A DNA stretch of 64,000 nt from Rutidosis leptorrhynchoides (GCF_046630445.1 NC_092341.1:290292501-290356500), one strand, 5' to 3'; counted from the first letter of the stretch, positions 35,617 to 48,234 are shown. Program-made: numbers and translations. The notes: generated by a model from the letters alone, not told the origin.

Positions 35617-36514
35617 ATTATGTGATTTGAATTAGGGTTTGATATGAGATTAGTGTTGAATACTGGATGATATATTCATCTCCTTGAATATGTATATGTA
35701 GCAAAAAGATTTTCGTAATTTACGAAGGAAATTTAGGAAAAGTGTTAGACAAAGATTATTGGGATAGATATGATAAGATATAATAAGATATGATGTGTCT
35801 ATACTCTAATAATGGCAGTATGACGTGTCTAGATGATAAGTATGTAATCTGATAATCTTTTGATTAAAAATTTTCAATTCATAATGACCTATTCAGGTCC
35901 AGGGGCTTGAGCTATAGGATCCTTTAAATCAGTAATCCAAACGCTTTCTATTCTATAGTTTCGTAGACGTCATCCGTCAAGATAATTCAATGATCAAAAC
36001 AACAAGAAAGCAAAGAAAGTAATGAATATGAATAGTGATGACAGTATAATGTTTTTGAGATTCTCGATAACTCAATGACATTTTCTGGTTCGCAAACCGA
36101 TGCATAAAGGCATAAGGCATATAGGTACGTGATATAACAGGAAGTTATATACGTTTGAGTATGAATAGTAACAAATATAGGAGTTTCAAAATTCATGGAT
36201 AATATTTCATGTAATACATATGTAATAAACAAACCATGATAGATGACTTAGGAATGTCAAGAATTTCAGAAATCATAGTGTCGCATTTAAACGCGGTGGC
36301 GTAATTGGATAGTACTTAGAAAAGTGAACAGAGTTCTTAGATTGGCTTGGTATTCTAAGATAAGTAAAGTTTCTAAAGTATAGTGTAGCATTTAATAATT
36401 AAAGGCAACAATTAAAGGCGCTATAGTCAAGGAAAGTTGTAGTCCTACATTGCTAAGGTACCTAATTGTATAAGGCACACTTAAAATGCAATCCCGGTTC
36501 TCTACAACAGTACT

Positions 36515-36526
36515 GTTCTGATACCA
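36515..36526 (-). promoter_or_regulatory. Primer binding site of B (initiator-Met type)
   Basis: GTTCTGATACCA inverted gives TGGTATCAGAAC, one mismatch from the canonical initiator-Met site. It lies three bases from the LTR. Confidence 0.85.
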
Positions 36527-36529
36527 ATC

Positions 36530-37930
36530 TGTCACACCCCCAAATAGAGCCTGGGGTATTTGTGACTATTTAAATCAAATCACATTTGTATAAACGAGAA
36601 CGACTCTATATGAGACGTTTTATTGAGTTTTGCAGCGGAAGATAAATAGATTACATTGTATTTAATAAACAACGCATTTAAATGTCTTTAATTGATATGA
36701 TATGTAATGAAGACTCCAAGCATAGCAAGCAATCATCATCAAATTAGCAAATGCAAGTCCTTTAAATTATTCCATGAATGACTCGTTGAAATGTTGCTTT
36801 CAATTAGCAAATACATAGCGGAAGCATTATGTAAGACCTGAGAATAAACATGCTAAAAAGTGTCAACCAAAAGGTTGGTGAGTTCATAGGTTTATCATAA
36901 ATATGATTTCAATAATAGTGTTAGACCACAAGATTTAATAAAGTTGATATAGAAATATCAATATAAAGTGTTGATTGATATAGAAATACCAATCTAAAAG
37001 TAATGCTGAGTTTGTAATATCGCGATTAAACAAAAGTTACCCCGTGACACTTGTTATTCATGTCGTTGAATCATTATTATGTAGTCAAAGACCAACAGTC
37101 AACTGACTAGAGATGTCACTCTCAGTAGCGCTACTCACAATAACTAAGCTTGCATCTTATACCTCAGCAATTAATGATATTACGGCAGGGATTTAGCATG
37201 ACAAAGCATGTATATAGCATAAAATTTTGAGTACTTCTGTCTACATGTAAAACAGTTATAAAAGTTGCGCATGTATTCTCAGCCTAAAAATATATATATA
37301 AAGGGAGCTATGAAAACTCACGATACGATATTTTGTAATAAATATATGTATGATGGCACTGAACAAGTGTAGAGTTGTCCTCGGATTCATGAACCTATAT
37401 CAAGTGTATATATTAAAACGTATATTCGTAATCGAATAAGTTTATATATCTTATTTTAATTGTTATATATATTTCTATATACATACTTTTATATATTCTG
37501 TATATAAGTATTTAGTTGATAAAATAATATTAATAATAATAATGATTAAAGAGTTGTATTATTTTGTAATAACAATAATAATACTAGTAGTAAAAATGAT
37601 AATAACCATAATAAGGTTTTAAAAATAATAATAATAATGTAGTTTTGATGATAGTAAAAATGTTAATGTTTGAAAAAAAATGATAATAACGATAATAATT
37701 TTAGTAATAACAATACTAATAATAATAACTATACTTTATTAATAATGATAACACTAATAACAAAAATGATAGTGATAATTCTTAATATTAATGATAATAA
37801 TGTTAATAATTGTATTAATGATAAAAATAATGATTTTAATAATAATAATTGTAAAAATATAAATTTTACTGTTAATGTTAGTTATAGCAATGATTTTAGT
37901 AATTACTTAATAATACTCATTATAATGATG

Positions 37931-38021
<91 letters not shown>

Positions 38022-39405
38022 AAAGTAAATAAAACTACCTTAGGAGCTCTTCTAAAAAAAAATGACCAGGACGGGACTCGAACCCGTGACCTCTCACTAA
38101 CCCGCTAACACATAAACCATCTGTTCTGTCTCGTTTTTCTGATTAAAACCCACAACCCAATTTATTTAACCCGTATCCTTTTCTGTTTCCTTCTTTCTTC
38201 TTCTCAAAACTCAAATCGACTGGAACAATTAACAATCCTAATAACTAGTTTCAGACTTGAATTATGATGTGGAATCAAAACATAAACGATAAGTGATTGA
38301 CTGATTTAATTAAAACAGAAAAAAAATGGAGCAGTAGCAGTTCGAAGAACTTGTGGAAGAACTCCAATCGTGATTCTAGGATTTAGACACTTTTAATCTT
38401 CGATTCCTACATAAAATATGTTGTAAACTGTTCCTAGAAACTATCTCAATCATCAATTGGACTTGAATTACAATAGAGAACTCGAATTTGATGATGAACA
38501 CTTCGGTTTGACTTTTGAACCCAAACTTTGACCTCACGAATTCGAATTCGTTAAAAGGAATTGGAACCTAAAATTTTGCAGTAAGATTGTTTAGAGGATT
38601 CCTAACAATACTACATTTACAGATTTTGAAATGGGGTTTCGATTTTGGGCTTTTGATTATAGAGTCAAGAACAGAGGTTGAAAAGAAAAAAAATAAATTG
38701 CTGTTAAATTTTAAATCAGAAGAAGTTGTTGTTTGATAATTGATTAAGATTACTAGCTACTTGATTCGTTTTATAATCAAATGGGTTGATATGAATACAA
38801 ATTTGTAACCAGTAGATGAAAAAAAAAATCAGGAAAATATATATAAAAAAAAACTGATCGTGGTTTATATAAAAAAATTAAAAGCTGTTATCAAATAATT
38901 TAAAAGCAGATTCTGATTAAAAAATTAAAGGCAGGTAATATAGCTGGATCATGATCTGTTCAAAAGCAAAATACCTAATTTATCTAATTTATTTTAGTAT
39001 TTAACATTAATAAAGTAATAATACTTTTATATTATTAATAATGATAATTAATAATAATAAAAATTTTAAAAATGATAAATTGTCATTCTTAATAATAATA
39101 ATGTCATTAATAATAATAATGAGTTGTTTTAATATGATATTCATAATAATTGTAATAATTTTTGTAAAAGTGTTAATACTAATAATAATATATTAGTATT
39201 ATATTAAGGCTATTAGTAATTATTAATAATAATAATACTGATAATAATAATGATTCTATATGTTAAAAATAATAAATGATAATATTCTTTAAAACCATAT
39301 TAATAATAATACTAATACGTAATTCTTTACAAATGATCGTTCGTGAATCGTCGAAATTTCATAAAAGTTAAGTTTAAATTTAGTCGAAATTTCCGGGTTG
39401 TCATA
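36530..39405 (-). mobile_element. Element B 5' LTR (2876 bp)
   Basis: Partner of 29294-32166, differing by scattered substitutions and microsatellite length. Intron-like segment 36838-37321 (minus). tRNA-like module about 38064-38128, with B-box at 38074-38084. Conserved TTCCGCT block near 36800-36862. Confidence 0.9.
37927..38019. repeat. (TAA)n microsatellite
   Basis: Trinucleotide tract in the 5' LTR of B, longer than in the 3' LTR. Confidence 0.95.
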
Positions 39406-39410
39406 TTGAC
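39406..39410. repeat. TSD of element B (right)
   Basis: TTGAC, identical to 29289-29293. Confidence 0.85.
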
Positions 39411-39527
39411 CGTTTTTTAAGCGTTGACCGTCTTTTTTGCCGTTTCAAGGCCGGTTGCAACGATACTAAGGCAAATCCATTACGACATCCGTTGCGGCGC
39501 CCGTTTCGGCCGTTTTTTACAACACTG

Positions 39528-39535
39528 CTTTTAGC
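39528..39535. repeat. TSD of hAT-type element (right)
   Basis: CTTTTAGC, identical to 29041-29048. Confidence 0.75.
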
Positions 39536-40013
39536 TATGTATAGAAAACGACTATGCTAAAGGGCCACTAAACGACAAATTTTCAACGCTCGTTTCGATT
39601 TTATTCAAACATTATCTTTTACGACGCACATCGACTTAAAAATGCGCTGCATTTGATTTTACAGTATTATTATAGACTTAAAATAATAAAGCTGCTGATG
39701 AAAATGTTCTTGCCCTTATGCAATGTGATGAAAATCTCAATACTAAGACAACTGAAGCATCTAAAGCTGCATTAATCGGGAATACATGACATAAGGAATA
39801 CCAACTATTGATTTTAGAGCTATCATCTTATTCCATTTTAAAATGAATTTGTCTTTCTCGGGTGTGCTTTTCTTCTTTCGATGCTGGACTAATGCTAAAA
39901 ATTTCCTTTTCTTTTGGTTTTAAATTTTGTCCGTAACAAAAATAAAACTCCGGCTAACTCTTTTGCAGTGCTCGTCGCCTGACACCACTAATGCGGTGTA
40001 AAAAAACGCCCCT
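39536..40013. other. Spacer with exon-like fragment
   Basis: 39536-39650 looks like sub-terminal DNA of a CACTA-type element. At about 39692-39789 the plus strand reads KAADENVLALMQCDENLN and continues for about 33 residues to a TGA. It looks like a captured exon, but I cannot assign a family. The rest shows nothing. Confidence 0.35.
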
Positions 40014-42506
40014 TGTAACATCCCGCATTTTTCCGTTAAATTATTTTAACGCCCGTCTTTTTTTTTATAGATAATATCTTCCGTTATCTAAATTCGTACA
40101 TTTCGTTGACTAACGTTCTTAATATTTTCCCGTTATTTAATTATAACATCACTCGTTTACCCTAGCGTTTTTAAAAATATTCGCTCGGTTAATTCCCGCA
40201 CCCGCTTTAAAACTTGAGGGACCGAAGTTGTCAAGTGGGCAAACTAGTTGACTAGGTCAACTAGTCAACCCACCATTCTCATCCATTCATTTCCATCCAT
40301 CTTCACGTCCTTTTTCTCTCTAGCTCAAGAACTCCATTTCTCCCAACTTCAGTAAATCATCATCTAAATTCGATCTAGGAAGCTTGTAACAAAACAAATT
40401 ACATATTTGGAATCCTCTCTTCATCCTCTACAATTTGATACCAACTTCATCTCATTTGGATAACATTTCTAAAACTCTAGATTTCTCTAAACTCGTGTTT
40501 TTGACTTGAAATTGTGTTAGTTAGTGTCTATAGCTCGTGTCTAGCATGAATATATGATTTATTTGCTCGATTTGTTGATTTGAGTAACTAGTTTGAACAT
40601 TTGAAATATGTGTGCTTAATCTTGTGTTTTGGGTGATTAAATGTTGTTAAATTGTTAAAGTTCATGTTTTAATTGTGTTACTAGTATCACTAGCTTCGTT
40701 TTGATGTGTAGGTTGATTAAGAAAACTTCAAACACATGAATATTGATTTTGTGAGTTTTGGTTAGGGTTTGATAACTCTTAAAATGGACTTTTGATGATT
40801 TGAATGCCATAAAATGTTGTTGGTAAGTGTTTGGTTGGATTGTACGCTTGATTACCTTCGAAACGGCATATCATACATGTAAATTGGTTGCCCGAGTCAT
40901 GAAATGCATTTTGCAAACTTGAGACTTTGATTATGAACATTTAACGATCATTTGACGAGGTTTTTGTTATTGTAAATGATGAACTCGATTGATGATATGT
41001 GGTTAGTTGTATCCCTTATCAAAATACCTTTCCGATGATATAAGATACATGTTCTAATTGTTTGCGGATCATAAAATGTGATTGTTTGAAGTTTGGTTCG
41101 TGCACTTGTGTGTTTCAGCAAAACAGGGTCTGTATATGGATCTGGACGCCGTCCAGACTCTTGGATGCCGTCCAGCCTTCATACTTGGACGCCGTATAGA
41201 CTCTTTGGACACCGTCCAAATGCACTATCAGATTCTGTTTTGTTTGGTCGTTTCACAAAAAATGTTTGCTATGCCACGCACCTACGATTAACATGAAACT
41301 TGGCAAACATGCTCATATATGATTATATAACTTAGAAAAATTGTCAGATACCAGACCCGACCCTGTTGACTTTGACCAAGTTTGGCTTTTAGTCAAACTT
41401 AACCAAACACTTATGCAATCGTCCTAATCTTTCTTTTATACTTGATTCTTGCATGAAACTTGACAACGTGACTCACATACTATATATATTCGAGTCGTAA
41501 CGAGCCATAGGACTAATTGAACACATTTCGCCCGACCTTGTGTCATAACCGGTTAATTGATACAACTTACGTGTTTAGGTCAAGGCTAAGCAACTTTCAT
41601 GCACACGTTTACTTTGTGAAGTACATTTATACTCGTGCACTCAAGGTGAGATCATAGTCCCACCTTTTCAACAACTTTTTATGCTTTTAAATTGTGGGCT
41701 GAGAAACATATACTTTGTTACATTTTGTACTACCTACTTTTATACTTTGAACACAAGTACGATGAAACAAACATTCCACAGCGAGTTAGAACAAAAATCT
41801 TCAATTCGATTATCATTAGTTACACTTGCAGGGTGTATGCGAGAACTTATATTGTGTGGCCATACGGGTTTGACAAACCCTCATTTCGGACGGTTCGCTA
41901 CCGTCTACGGATGAAATATATTTTCGAGAAACAGTGTATGTTCTAACACTATTGTGATGGGGTTCTATGGAAGGAAATGTTAAGTCTTGATAATTGGGTG
42001 CTCGCGAACAAACTTTTGGAATGCAACTTTTGGATGATCAATTTTATGGAAATACTAAATCTCGTGGTTTAAAAATAACGTTAATTACTACACCTATGTT
42101 TCACCAACGTTTTTCGTTGACAGTTTTCTATATGTTTCTCAGGTTCATACTTGGCTACTTGATACATGCTTCCGCACACTTTGATTACTTGCTTGGAGTC
42201 AAGCATACATGCATACGCTAGGGATAGCGCTTTTGGATTCAAACTTTAAGCATACATACTTTCACTATTTATAGCAAACCGTGATTTTAAACTAATTATG
42301 TCGCAAGTTATTTCATTTACACTTTATATCTTTTGTAAACTTAAACTTGTTGTCGAACCGTTTGGTAAACTAAACTTTGCAAGTTTTGTACATTTCAAAT
42401 GAATGCGACATAATTTTGGTCAAACACGTCTCATATAGAGACTATGACCACGCAACGGGACCTAAGTTAACGGCGCCGTCAATGACGATTTTGTCAGGTC
42501 GTTACA
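40014..42506 (+). mobile_element. Element E 5' LTR (2493 bp)
   Basis: Starts TGTAACATCCCGC and ends GGTCGTTACA, two bases before an initiator-Met PBS. It contains an intron-like segment (41646-42142), a diverged TTCTCAGGT...CTTCCGC block, and a cluster of four short hairpins at 41142-41220. Its 3' part and other LTR must lie right of element F, outside the window. No coding capacity is seen in the LTR. Confidence 0.85.
41142..41220. repeat. Four-fold hairpin cluster in LTR of E
   Basis: Four related self-complementary motifs start at 41142, 41161, 41185 and 41204 (CTGGACGCCGTCCAG type). The first is a perfect 7-bp-arm inverted repeat. The last (TTTGGACACCGTCCAAA) has different but compensating arm bases. 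Confidence 0.75.
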
Positions 42507-42508
42507 GA

Positions 42509-42520
42509 TGGTATCAGAGC
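42509..42520 (+). promoter_or_regulatory. Primer binding site of E (initiator-Met type)
   Basis: TGGTATCAGAGC. The leader to 42609 keeps the doubled CATTAGTG motif (42546 and 42577) before element F interrupts it. Confidence 0.9.
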
Positions 42521-42609
42521 GTTGGTTGTAGGGAACTAGGATATGCATTAGTGTGTCTGACAGAGTCGTTAGGACGCATTAGTGAATCTAGACTACAACA
42601 GGATAGTTA

Positions 42610-44577
42610 TGATGTTAAAGCTAAGGGGTATAAAATACTATTAAATACGATACAATTTTACACAAGATATTTATTTATTTAGAGAATGGATATACTTAAA
42701 CCTTGCTACAACACTTATAGGCAGTGTACCTAATCGTACAGTAGTGTAGTTTTTAGTAAGTCCGGTTCGTTCCACAGGGAATCTTTTAATCAAAGCTTAA
42801 CGCTATATTAGTTTTATTTTATAAAAATACAAATATATATACAAGTAATATTATTATTATAAAGAGGGATTTTTACCGTTTAATGACCGGTTTGTCGATT
42901 TTAAAAACTTTAGTCGCAGTTAAAACAAAATGTAAAATATTGAATAAATAAAAGACTTAATTTAAAGCGTAAAGTAAATAATGATAATGAAATTGCGATA
43001 AATAAAAGTGCGATAAAATAAACTTGCGATAATTAAAAAGTACGATAATTAAAAGTGCAATTAAATACAATAACAAAAAAATAAAAGTGCGATAATTAGA
43101 AGAGCAATTAAATATAAATTAAAGGAAATTAAATATGAAATAAAAGAATTATGCTTATTTAAACTTCCCTAATCATGATGTTTGACGTGTTGATTTTAGT
43201 TTTATGCCCATGGGTTAATTGTCCTTTGTCCTAGATTATTTAATATATCCGTCTGGTTTTTGTCCATAACAGTCCATCAGTCATAAATATAAAGTGCGAG
43301 TGTCCTCGTCAAATTATCCTTATACCAGAAGTTAAATATTCCAACTAATTGGGGACTTAAACTGTAACAAGATTTTAATACTTTGTTTAATAATTACACC
43401 AGGATATCGACTGAGTGTAACCCAAGGTTTTAATACTTTGTTATCAATTATGCCAAGTGTCCTTGTACGTAATTTCACCCTTGTTTTAATAATTCTAGTG
43501 GCTATTAATCCATTCCCGTGTCCGGTTAAATGAACGATTATTCGTACATATAAATATCCCGTCCATCGTGTCCGATTGAGTGTATATGGTTATTTATAGG
43601 GACGTCCAATTGTAAATCTTTATATTAAAATTAACAAACTATCATTTAGTTAAACAAATATAAAGCCCATTAATAGCCCATAGTCTAATTTCCACAAGTG
43701 TCGTTCTTTTGTCCAAACCCCAATTATGGTACAAAGCCCAATTACCCAATTTTAGTAATTAGCCCAACATCATGATTACTTTGTTTTAAATAAGTATAAT
43801 AATAACTTAGCTACGAGACATTAAATTAAAAAGGTTGAACATAACTTACAATGATTAAAAATAGCGCAGCGTTACCCGGACAGAATTTCGACTTACACCA
43901 TTACAACATTCGCTAACACACCCTTATTATTAGGATTTAAAATTAAAATTAAAATTAAAATATAAATTATATATACATATACTACGTTTGAGTGAAGAAG
44001 AAAAAAATGTGTTTTTACGTTCACCAAACTGCGAATTTATAGGCCTGTAGGCTGGAAAATATGCTCATGCGATCGCATGAAGTTTCTTCCTCTAGGCCAT
44101 GCGATCGCATGGCCAGCTGGGGAGACTCAAAAGTCTTTGTTTTTTTATGCCGACGGTTTTTAAATATAATATAATATATATTAATTTTAAGAATTAATTA
44201 TATATTATATTATATTCATGTGCATAGTTGACTTGAAATTTTTAGTCCGTTGCGTCGAGCGTTGAGAGTTGACTCTGGTCCCGATTCCGGATTTTCGAAC
44301 GTCCTTGCGTACAATTTAATATCTTGTACTTTGCGTTTTGAATCTTGTACTCTTGTAATTTCGAGACGTTTCTTATCAATAATTGGAACCTCTTTGATTG
44401 TAATTTGTTCTTTTGAGCTTTTTGGTCGTTTGCGTCTTTAATTCGTCGAATCTGTCTTTTGTCTTCACCTTTTATTATTTAAACGAATATCACTTGTAAA
44501 TAGAACAATTGCAACTAAAAGCTTGTCTTTCTTGAGGAATAATGCTATGAAATATATGTTCGTTTTTAGCATTATCA
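42610..44577 (-). mobile_element. Element F 3' LTR (1968 bp)
   Basis: TGATGTTAAAGC...GCATTATCA on the plus strand; a minus-strand element. It is about 98% identical by eye to 57669-59436, apart from one 23-bp insertion in the other copy. The left flank AGTTA is the candidate TSD; the right copy is outside the window. It carries a pair of CATGCGATCGCATG palindromes (44066-44079, 44098-44111). The GTGCGATAAT-type low-complexity repeats lie at 42985-43120. Confidence 0.9.
44066..44114. repeat. Palindrome pair, 3' LTR of F
   Basis: Two copies of CATGCGATCGCATG, 32 bp apart. The second is extended to a 20-bp perfect palindrome by GGC/GCC flanks (44095-44114). Confidence 0.9.
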
Positions 44578-44580
44578 AAT

Positions 44581-44594
44581 ATTCCCACACTTGA
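44581..44594 (-). promoter_or_regulatory. Polypurine tract of F
   Basis: On the minus strand, AAGTGTGGGAAT beside the 3' LTR, after a GAGGACAAGCAAAGC segment. This is the typical end of Athila/Tat internal regions. Confidence 0.8.
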
Positions 44595-46735
44595 GCTTTG
44601 CTTGTCCTCAAGCAATATAGTCTTGAAATACTAGAATCACTTCTTTATTCTTCACACTTTGTACATCAGTGATTTCTTTACGGCGGTATAAACAATGGTA
44701 GTAACGTTGTGGTTTACAGTCCCACATGACTATAAAAATTTAGATCCTTTAAGAAATTGGATCTTTATGAAAACATATGATCTTTTTGAAAATTCAATCT
44801 AGCTTTTACCCTAGATAAGTTTTCCGGAATAACCCTTCACCGGTGTTTGCAAAATATTTTTGTGGGTTTGGTGGGTTTCAGATTTGAAAATTTTAGCTCA
44901 AAACTTGTGGTTTTGTGTCACCCACTTGCTAACCTTGTATTGGGAAAGCAACACGTCCAGTATACTTGCTCCGTATATTACCTTTCGATAAACTATCGTC
45001 CGGTTGTAAAGGAAAGCGTTTGAACAAGCAACTGTTAAGGCAATGTCCCCCGACATGCTTTTAATTATGGTCTATAAAGTGTCAGACGCAATTACTATCC
45101 TTGGTAGGAGCAATAGTAAAGCTCACCCTTATGATTTTTTGGTCTGGCACAAGGTCCTGTCTTTGACCATGCTATGCAACCACCGTTCTTACGGTTGACA
45201 CCCGATTTGGTTCAGGTGACCTAATGAATTCCAGGTGAATTCCTAGGATTTTACGTTCAATGGTAATGAACGCATTGAAAATGGGTTTTCAGAAAACAAA
45301 TCGGTTTGTAATTTTGATCAAAATATTTTCTCGTTCAAGCTCGAGTTTAGATATCATTGAATTCCATGAGTTTGTAATTCTCAATCTTTAAGGTCAATCT
45401 CTAGGATTGGGTAATATCAGTCTTAAAAGCTGATTTTTGATCTTTAAAGGAGATTATCCTTTATGAGGATCTGATTTATTAGTCTTATCAAGCTAATTTG
45501 CACGGTGCCCCCCATTGTACGAGACAGATCCTCTCATGGTTAAGATAAGTCTGACCACTTGGCGACCCTGTTTGATGCTGAGGTCCGTGGATTTCCTGCT
45601 GATTTTAGTGATGACTTTTCTAGGTTTTTCGTCAACCTACAGCTGGTCTGGACGACAACTTCATGACCTAAATCAAGAAGCGCGTGTCTTTTTCGGAAGA
45701 CTTTACTTCCTTTAAATGATGGATTTGATTCATCGTGTAGATCCATCTTTCTTTCAAATATATTACAGTAAATCGGGTAAAACTGTTTAGTTTAGTCCAA
45801 AGCAAAAGTATCTTCAATTATTTGTTACAGAAATATGTGATATATGTTTAAGATAACTTGGTAATTTTCCCCACACTTGGCTTTTATTTTCCTTTTTATT
45901 GTCCTCTATTCCATTTTAAATGAATTTTAACATTTTAGTTTGTTTCTCAATTTATGTCCTTTCTGAGGTAACAATAATTTCGATGTTAACACCTAGTTTT
46001 ATCGTTCATAAATATGTATAAACATGATTTTGAGTTCATTTAATTAAAAATTTTAAAAATTTTTACTAGAATTGGGTAGTCAGTATATAAGACTAGGGCT
46101 GTTCTTTATCAGAGAGCACTAGATTCTAATACAACTATTACTTTACTAGTATTTCTAATGGTAACCAAGTGTATAAAGTAAAAATTTTAAAATCTGAAAG
46201 AATTTAACCCCTTCCCACACTTAAGATCTTGCAATGCCCTCATTTGCAAGAAATCAGTAACAATTTAAATTATTGAGGGTGATTAGTGTGAAAATGATTA
46301 AATTTTACCAAAGTTTCCAAACATATTGGCGTTTGTTTGCTGAATGATAAATGGTGCTTATCATTTGTTCATTCCGTCTGTTGTTACATCACATTTATCT
46401 TGTCGTCAAAATTAGTAGCTTTTGCTGAACTTAATGCCAGTCTTTGAAAATGCGCTGTTTTACCCTGTTTTGTACAATTTACAATATACATACATACAAA
46501 TATAAACATGCATGGCAATTTGAAATGAGACTTAATATCCCACTTTCAAATCCTAAATGTGAAATATTAGTACACAATAATAATAAAAATGATAAAGATT
46601 ACATAAGTATATTCAATAACATAAGTTTAAACATGAATAAGTAAAAAGATAAAAACATAAAAATCATATAAATAACCAAATGAAACCAAATCTGTCTGGA
46701 TAGGGGTTCCAGTTCATCTCATCAGGTGGGTTCCA
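44595..46735 (-). other. Element F 3' noncoding region
   Basis: 2.1 kb without a convincing ORF between the env-position ORF and the 3' LTR. It contains two extra polypurine-like copies (45866-45880, 46211-46225). Confidence 0.6.
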
Positions 46736-48226
46736 TTATTGGTTATAGGTGTTCTGATAGGCTTGGTTATAGTCATACCGGTTAAAGGGTGGTCGGATAT
46801 CGGGGCTGTGTGGCGGAAAATGAGCAGGTCGAGTAGGTACATAGTTATTTGGTACCTGATATAATAGCTGGCTCATGATTTGGTGCTGATGAACTACCCA
46901 GCTATCGTGTTGGCGTCGCCTATAATCCTCGTATACTCGCTCGGAGTTCCACTGCTCATACATACTATGTCTGGCCGCGTTCGTCATTGCTTACTCATCT
47001 ATACAAACGTGGACGTCAAGAATAGCATCTCGAAAGACATCCCTAATGTCTTCCGCCTCCTCCATTTCCTCGTCTGAGCCTCTCTCTACCTGAGGATGAG
47101 ATCCCTCATAGGGTACTGCCTGGTTACGTCTACTTTTCAATACCTTAGCACCCACATAAACTTTCAATCCTAAGGGCTCAACCTGTTCTCTACAAAGCTG
47201 TAATGGACCCCCTTGGTTCCTATCAACACCTAAATACTCTCCAATGAGAGTAACAAAAATACCTCCTCCTATTATACTCCCGTCCTACATTCCCTCTACC
47301 ATTTTAGATAAATAAAAAGCAACACAGTAAGGGATATTGACAAAGCTTCTAGGATCCCGAATACACTTTAGGTAGAATAAATCATGTAAGGTAATTTTTT
47401 CTTTATTGTGACCTCTCTGTGTAATCGAGTTAGCTAAAAATCTATGAATAATACGAAGCTCGGCTCTGTCAATATGTGTATAGGAGTGTCCTCCTGCTCG
47501 TGTAAAAACATCAAAATGTGACATACGCCTCCAAATGGCGTCAGCGTCAAAGTTGCTATCTACCCTTTCACCATAATGAATCAAATTTGTACAATCGGGT
47601 AATAGCAACTCACCAGGAGTATATATCTGTAAGGCCCTGGCCATGTCCAGCATGGACATTCTGTACATCCTACCGCCAAGGATAAACCTAAGAAATCTTC
47701 TATCATCTATTCTAACTATATTTGTATCAAGTGATACAGTACTCATCAACTCAACACACCATTCCTTATAAACAGGTCTACGAATGGTGAAGAGCCGTTC
47801 CCAATCTGTAAAAGAAGAACTGCCATACCTTTGAACCAAAAGCTGTCTAACACGATCAGCTAGATGGGCCGTTTCCAAAGGGGCCCAATCGATTACCCTT
47901 GGCACCTCTACATTTTTTGTTACCAATTTGAATTTGTTCCTTTGATATGTCTCGTAATCTCTCCATCTCCTATCAAATCTCAGATTAGGATGCAGAGTGT
48001 GCTCAGGAATCGTTGGGAATTCTACTGGCGGCCTCATTGGGAATACTATGAATTCATCAACAAACTGTACCGGATCATAATAAGGTACGTGCTGATCAGG
48101 CTGTTGTTGTTGTTCCTGTTGTGGTTGTTGTTCGTGTTGCATTTCTGGTTCTGGTCCTGGTGCTGGTGCTGGTCGTCTAGATGATGATGCTCCTGAACCT
48201 CCAGTATCGGCTTTCTGCAAAACACA
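46736..48226 (-). pseudogene. Athila ORF1-type protein in env position
   Basis: One minus-strand frame of about 495 codons is interrupted by a TAG at 47285-47287 and a TAA near 46991. The N-terminus is low-complexity (Ser/Pro, then Gln-rich). The conserved core includes WAPLETAHLADRVRQLL, the YKEWCVELMSTVS segment, FILGGRMYRMSMLDMARAL, then HYGERVDSNFDADAIW. This is the plant-specific ATHILA ORF-1 type domain. The C-terminus is Tyr/Gln/Asn-rich. No signal peptide or clear membrane helix is visible, so an envelope role is not supported by sequence. The frame has no ATG at its start and opens at a splice acceptor (48215), suggesting a spliced subgenomic RNA. It lies 1.8 kb downstream of the small zinc ORF. 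Confidence 0.75.
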
Positions 48227-48234
48227 TTAAACAC
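48215..48234 (-). promoter_or_regulatory. Splice acceptor of env-position ORF
   Basis: The minus strand reads a T-rich tract into TTTTGCAG, then AAAGCC, exactly where the reading frame opens. A stop codon sits just upstream in the same frame. Confidence 0.55.

Larger units (their letters stand above)
32167..36529 (-). mobile_element. Element B internal region (4.4 kb, no pol)
   Basis: Sense order (right to left): PBS 36526-36515, leader, gag-like ORF 35616-35212, a second gag-domain relic near 34720-34600, internal polypurine-like copy at about 34480-34445, PABP fragment 33970-33785, antisense small ORF 32972-33145, and terminal polypurine tract 32190-32167. No pol frame is present. The stretch 35700-36400 is AT-rich leader DNA with nothing recognised. 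Confidence 0.85.
29049..39527. mobile_element. Small hAT-type element split by element B
   Basis: Without the nested element B the hAT body is about 360 bp (29049-29293 plus 39411-39527). Ends read CAAGGTTGAAAAAGACG and, inverted, CAGTGTTGTAAAAAACGG. Both lead into GGCCGAAACG-type sequence, with an 8-bp TSD outside. There is no transposase, so it is a hAT MITE. A (TA)n tract (29159-29220) lies in the left half. Confidence 0.7.

Noticed and set aside
41082..42682. Several 60-100 codon frames in element E's LTR and leader
   Set aside because: They overlap each other within a well-defined LTR and show no domain or codon signal.
47864..48184. Plus-strand frames opposite the env-position ORF
   Set aside because: Shadows of the Gln- and Pro-rich minus-strand coding sequence.
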